A stretch of DNA of 10,435 bases from Enterobacteriaceae bacterium (GTDB lineage: Bacteria; Pseudomonadota; Gammaproteobacteria; Enterobacterales; Enterobacteriaceae): contig JALAGK010000067.1 of assembly GCA_022712475.1 (NCBI GenBank), positions 1 to 10,435 on the forward strand. Direction: 5' to 3'. The translations under genes were made by a program, and so were the position numbers. The notes under the pieces are model-generated. The model saw only the letters and a program-made list of their open reading frames with translations. It searched no databases and was not told the origin of the DNA. Position 1 is the stretch's first letter. Every line of letters starts with the position of its first letter. This document shows positions 6,610 through 10,435 of the stretch, piece after piece.

Positions 6610-6909
6610 TCAGTTGTTTTTTGGTGTTGCGTTTTCAACCCGGCTTTTAAGCTTTTGACCTGGACGGAAGGTCACCACACGGCGCGCCGTGATAGGAATG
6701 TCTTCGCCGGTCTTCGGGTTACGCCCGGGACGTTGGTTTTTATATCGCAAGTCAAAATTTCCAAAGCCAGAAAGCTTCACCTGCTCACCGTTTTCCAGAG
6801 CACGACGGATCTCTTCAAAAAACAGCTCAACCAGCTCTTTGGCGTCCCGCTTGCTAAGCCCAAGCTTATCAAACAGGTACTCGGACATTTCTGCTTTTGT
6901 AAGCGCCAT
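6610..6909 (-). CDS. ihfA: Integration host factor subunit alpha
   Basis: The 99-aa protein is nearly identical to E. coli IhfA (himA product). With IhfB it forms the heterodimer that binds specific sites in the minor groove and bends DNA sharply, acting in transcription, recombination and replication. The N-terminal helices ([20 protein letters not shown], 1-20) lead to KLSGFGNF (45-52) and the DNA-binding arm [13 protein letters not shown] (60-72). Pro65 at its tip is the residue that intercalates to kink DNA. Asp56, as I recall the E. coli sequence, is Tyr here (LRYKNQ), and the last residues differ (ATPKNN). The start follows the pheT stop by four bases, and the GAGG Shine-Dalgarno lies in the last codons of pheT, so translation is probably coupled. 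In E. coli a separate ihfA promoter lies within pheT; I could not place one here. Confidence 0.98.
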   Translation of the reverse strand: MALTKAEMSEYLFDKLGLSKRDAKELVELFFEEIRRALENGEQVKLSGFGNFDLRYKNQRPGRNPKTGEDIPITARRVVTFRPGQKLKSRVENATPKNN

Positions 6910-6913
6910 AGTT

Positions 6914-9301
6914 TCAATCCCTCAATGATGCCTGGAATCGCTCTTTTAGTGCCGCAACGCATTTAGCTACGGTAGCGGCAATCTCATCTTCTTCGAGTGT
7001 ACGGCTGGTATCCTGAAGGATAAGACTGATAGCCAGGCTCTTATATCCCTCAGCAACACCCTTACCGCGGTACACATCGAATAAGTTTACGCCAACTACC
7101 TGATTTGCGCCAACTTTCTTACATTCGGTGATAATTTCTGCTGCGGGAACGTTTTCAGCGACCACAATCGCAATATCACGACGGTTAGCAGGGAAGCGAG
7201 AAACCTCCTGCGCCTGCGGTATACGGCGGTTTGCGATACGCTCCCAGAGCAGCTCAAACACCAGCGTGCGGCCGTTCAGGTCCAGCTTACGCTCCAGTTC
7301 TGGATGGACAACACCAAGGAAACCAATGCGCTCGCCTTTTAAATACATGGCAGCACTCTGACCAGGATGCAAGGCCGGGTTCGCTTCTGCACGGAACTCA
7401 ATGTCAGAAAGCTCGCCAGTCAATTCCAGCACTGATTCGAGATCGCCTTTTAAATCATAGAAATCAACGGCGTTTTTTTCCAGGTCCCAATGCTCTTCAT
7501 AGCGATTTCCGCAAATCACACCTGCCAGCATCACATCCTGCCTAATACCCAAGTCTGCCTGCGTATCAGGAACAAAACGTAGACCGCTTTCGAACAGGCG
7601 CACGCGGTTCTGCTGACGGTTCTGATTGTACACCACCGCACCCAACAAGCCGCTCCACAGCGACAGACGCATCGCTGACATTTCGCTGGAAATCGGGCTA
7701 GGCAGAATCAGCGCCTCTTGCTGCGGGTGCAGTAACTGTTGAATTTTTGGATCAACGAAGCTGTAGGTAATGACTTCCTGGTAGCCTTTGTCCACCAGCA
7801 TATTTTTCACGCGCTTAAGAGAAAGATTCGCTTCACGGTGCGTACCCATCGTCAGGCTTGCCATCAGCGGCTGGTCAGGAATGCTGTTATAGCCGTAAAC
7901 ACGCGCGACTTCTTCAACCAGGTCTTCTTCGATAGCCATATCGAAACGCCAGGACGGCGCGACAGCAGTCCACTCGCCCTTACCTTCCGTTACTTCACAG
8001 CCCAGGCGGCGCAGGATATCGCTCACCTGTGCATCCGGAACAACGTGACCAATCAAACGATCCAGCTTGCTGCGACGCAACGTAATGGTTGCCGGTTTCG
8101 GCAGGTCAGCTTCACTGGTAGTGTCAATAATGGGTCCAGCTTCGCCACCACAGAGATCGATAAGCAGGCGGGTCGCGCGCTCCATCGCCTGATATTGCAG
8201 CGCTGAGTCCACACCACGCTCATAGCGATGAGAAGCATCGGTATGCAGGCCGTGGCGACGTGCACGACCGGTAATGGACAGCGGATTAAAGAATGCACAT
8301 TCCAGCAGCACGTTGCGGGTTTCACCATTCACGCCAGAGTGCTCACCGCCAAAGATACCACCCATTGCCAGCGCCTTGCCGTGGTCGGCAATCACCAGCG
8401 TGTCGTCATTGAGCTTCGCTTCGCTGCCGTCAAGTAACGTCAGAGTTTCACCCTCTTTCGCCATACGCACGACAATACCGCCCTCGATGCGGTCCAGGTC
8501 GAAGGCATGCATCGGCTGTCCCAGCTCAAGCAGCACGTAGTTGGTAACATCAACTACTGCATCAATAGAGCGGATGCCGCAGCGACGGAGTTTTTCTTTC
8601 ATCCACAACGGCGTCGGGGCTGTGACATCAATACCTTTCACTACGCGGCCCAGATAGCGCGGGCACGCCTGCGGTGCTTCAACACGAATCGGCAACGTGT
8701 CGGTAATAGTCGGCGCTACCGGCGCCATGTCTGGCATGTTCAGCGGCTGCTGGTTCAGCACAGCTACATCACGTGCTACACCCATAATACCTAAGCAGTC
8801 GGCACGGTTCGGCGTCACGCTGATTTCGATAGTGTTATCATCGAGCTTCAGGTACTCACGAATATCGGTACCGACAGGCGCATCCTGAGGCAACTCGATA
8901 ATACCGCTGTGATCGTCGGAAATACCCAGCTCAGAGAAAGAGCACAGCATACCCTCAGACGGCTCACCACGAAGCTTGGCCGCTTTAATTTTGAAATCGC
9001 CCGGCAGTACGGCACCAATGGTAGCAACCGCCACTTTCAGGCCCTGACGGCAGTTTGGCGCACCACAGACGATATCGAGCAGGCGCTCGCCGCCCACGTT
9101 GACTTTTGTCACGCGCAGCTTGTCAGCATTCGGGTGCTGGCCACACTCGACGACCTCGCCGACCACAACGCCATTAAACGCGCCCGCCACTGGTTCAACA
9201 CCATCGACTTCCAGGCCCGCCATGGTGATTTGCTCAGACAGCGCTGCGCTGTCGAGCGCCGGATTAACCCATTCGCGTAACCACAGTTCACTGAATTTCA
9301 T
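6914..9301 (-). CDS. pheT: Phenylalanine-tRNA ligase beta subunit
   Basis: This is the beta subunit of the cytosolic (alpha-beta)2 phenylalanyl-tRNA synthetase, which charges tRNA-Phe and hydrolyses mischarged Tyr-tRNA-Phe. At 795 aa it equals E. coli PheT. In order it has the N-terminal OB-fold tRNA-binding domain (about 40-150), the B3/B4 editing domain (about 210-400), the B5 domain, a catalytic-like core without active-site function, and the C-terminal ferredoxin-like anticodon-binding domain (about 700-795, beginning near [14 protein letters not shown]). Editing-site residues keep E. coli numbering: His265 (GQPMHAFD), Gly318 (GGIFGG), Glu334, Thr354 and Ala356 (GLHTDAS). Editing should be intact. 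It begins 15 bases after pheS, with an AGGA Shine-Dalgarno in that gap. It ends four bases before ihfA. Confidence 0.98.
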   Translation of the reverse strand: MKFSELWLREWVNPALDSAALSEQITMAGLEVDGVEPVAGAFNGVVVGEVVECGQHPNADKLRVTKVNVGGERLLDIVCGAPNCRQGLKVAVATIGAVLPGDFKIKAAKLRGEPSEGMLCSFSELGISDDHSGIIELPQDAPVGTDIREYLKLDDNTIEISVTPNRADCLGIMGVARDVAVLNQQPLNMPDMAPVAPTITDTLPIRVEAPQACPRYLGRVVKGIDVTAPTPLWMKEKLRRCGIRSIDAVVDVTNYVLLELGQPMHAFDLDRIEGGIVVRMAKEGETLTLLDGSEAKLNDDTLVIADHGKALAMGGIFGGEHSGVNGETRNVLLECAFFNPLSITGRARRHGLHTDASHRYERGVDSALQYQAMERATRLLIDLCGGEAGPIIDTTSEADLPKPATITLRRSKLDRLIGHVVPDAQVSDILRRLGCEVTEGKGEWTAVAPSWRFDMAIEEDLVEEVARVYGYNSIPDQPLMASLTMGTHREANLSLKRVKNMLVDKGYQEVITYSFVDPKIQQLLHPQQEALILPSPISSEMSAMRLSLWSGLLGAVVYNQNRQQNRVRLFESGLRFVPDTQADLGIRQDVMLAGVICGNRYEEHWDLEKNAVDFYDLKGDLESVLELTGELSDIEFRAEANPALHPGQSAAMYLKGERIGFLGVVHPELERKLDLNGRTLVFELLWERIANRRIPQAQEVSRFPANRRDIAIVVAENVPAAEIITECKKVGANQVVGVNLFDVYRGKGVAEGYKSLAISLILQDTSRTLEEDEIAATVAKCVAALKERFQASLRD

Positions 9302-9316
9302 TATTTTGTCCTGCCC

Positions 9317-10435
<1,119 letters not shown>

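Noticed and set aside
7739..8206. 155-codon open frame on the + strand
   Set aside because: It lies entirely antisense to pheT, whose 795-aa product is conserved end to end. Codon bias of pheT explains open antisense frames, and the translation resembles no family I know.

Overview
The window is an ordinary chromosomal segment of an enterobacterium (family Enterobacteriaceae or a close relative). Every gene aligns, at nearly full length and in a familiar order, with the Escherichia coli K-12 ppsR-aroH ... pheS region as I remember it. Several proteins share exact residue numbering with E. coli (AroH 348 aa, IhfA 99 aa, PheT 795 aa, PheS 327 aa). BtuC, SelO, NlpC and BtuD differ enough that this is not E. 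coli or Salmonella itself. I cannot name the genus.

Layout. On the + strand are the 3' part of ppsR (1-810, cut by the window start) and aroH (968-2014). A TrpR operator spans the ppsR stop codon and heads the aroH promoter region. A symmetric, probably bidirectional terminator (2033-2063) separates aroH from the convergent minus-strand genes. Everything from 2112 to the end is on the minus strand. In order of transcription (right to left) these are the pheMST attenuator (10364-10392), pheS, pheT, ihfA, a strong terminator (6561-6595), then btuC, btuE, btuD, nlpC and selO (ydiU).

How the genes work together. pheS and pheT encode the two subunits of phenylalanyl-tRNA synthetase, with a leader attenuator in front. 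ihfA sits 4 bp after pheT and encodes one subunit of integration host factor. btuC and btuD encode the membrane channel and ATPase of the vitamin B12 ABC importer. btuE between them encodes a thiol/glutathione peroxidase not needed for B12 transport. nlpC encodes a lipoprotein cell-wall peptidase and selO a protein AMPylase. aroH makes the tryptophan-sensitive DAHP synthase of the shikimate pathway. ppsR controls PEP synthase, which supplies PEP, a substrate of AroH.

I found no undescribed system, mobile element, CRISPR array, tRNA/rRNA gene, pseudogene or frameshift. The points worth a second look are regulatory or comparative: absence of the genes found in E. coli between aroH and ydiU (ydiE/hemP) and between ydiU and nlpC (ydiV), a CRP/FNR-like dyad in the aroH leader, a hairpin abutting the selO ribosome-binding site, and an inverted repeat in the btuC upstream region. 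No gene-free stretch exceeds 300 bases; the longest is the 157-base ppsR-aroH gap.
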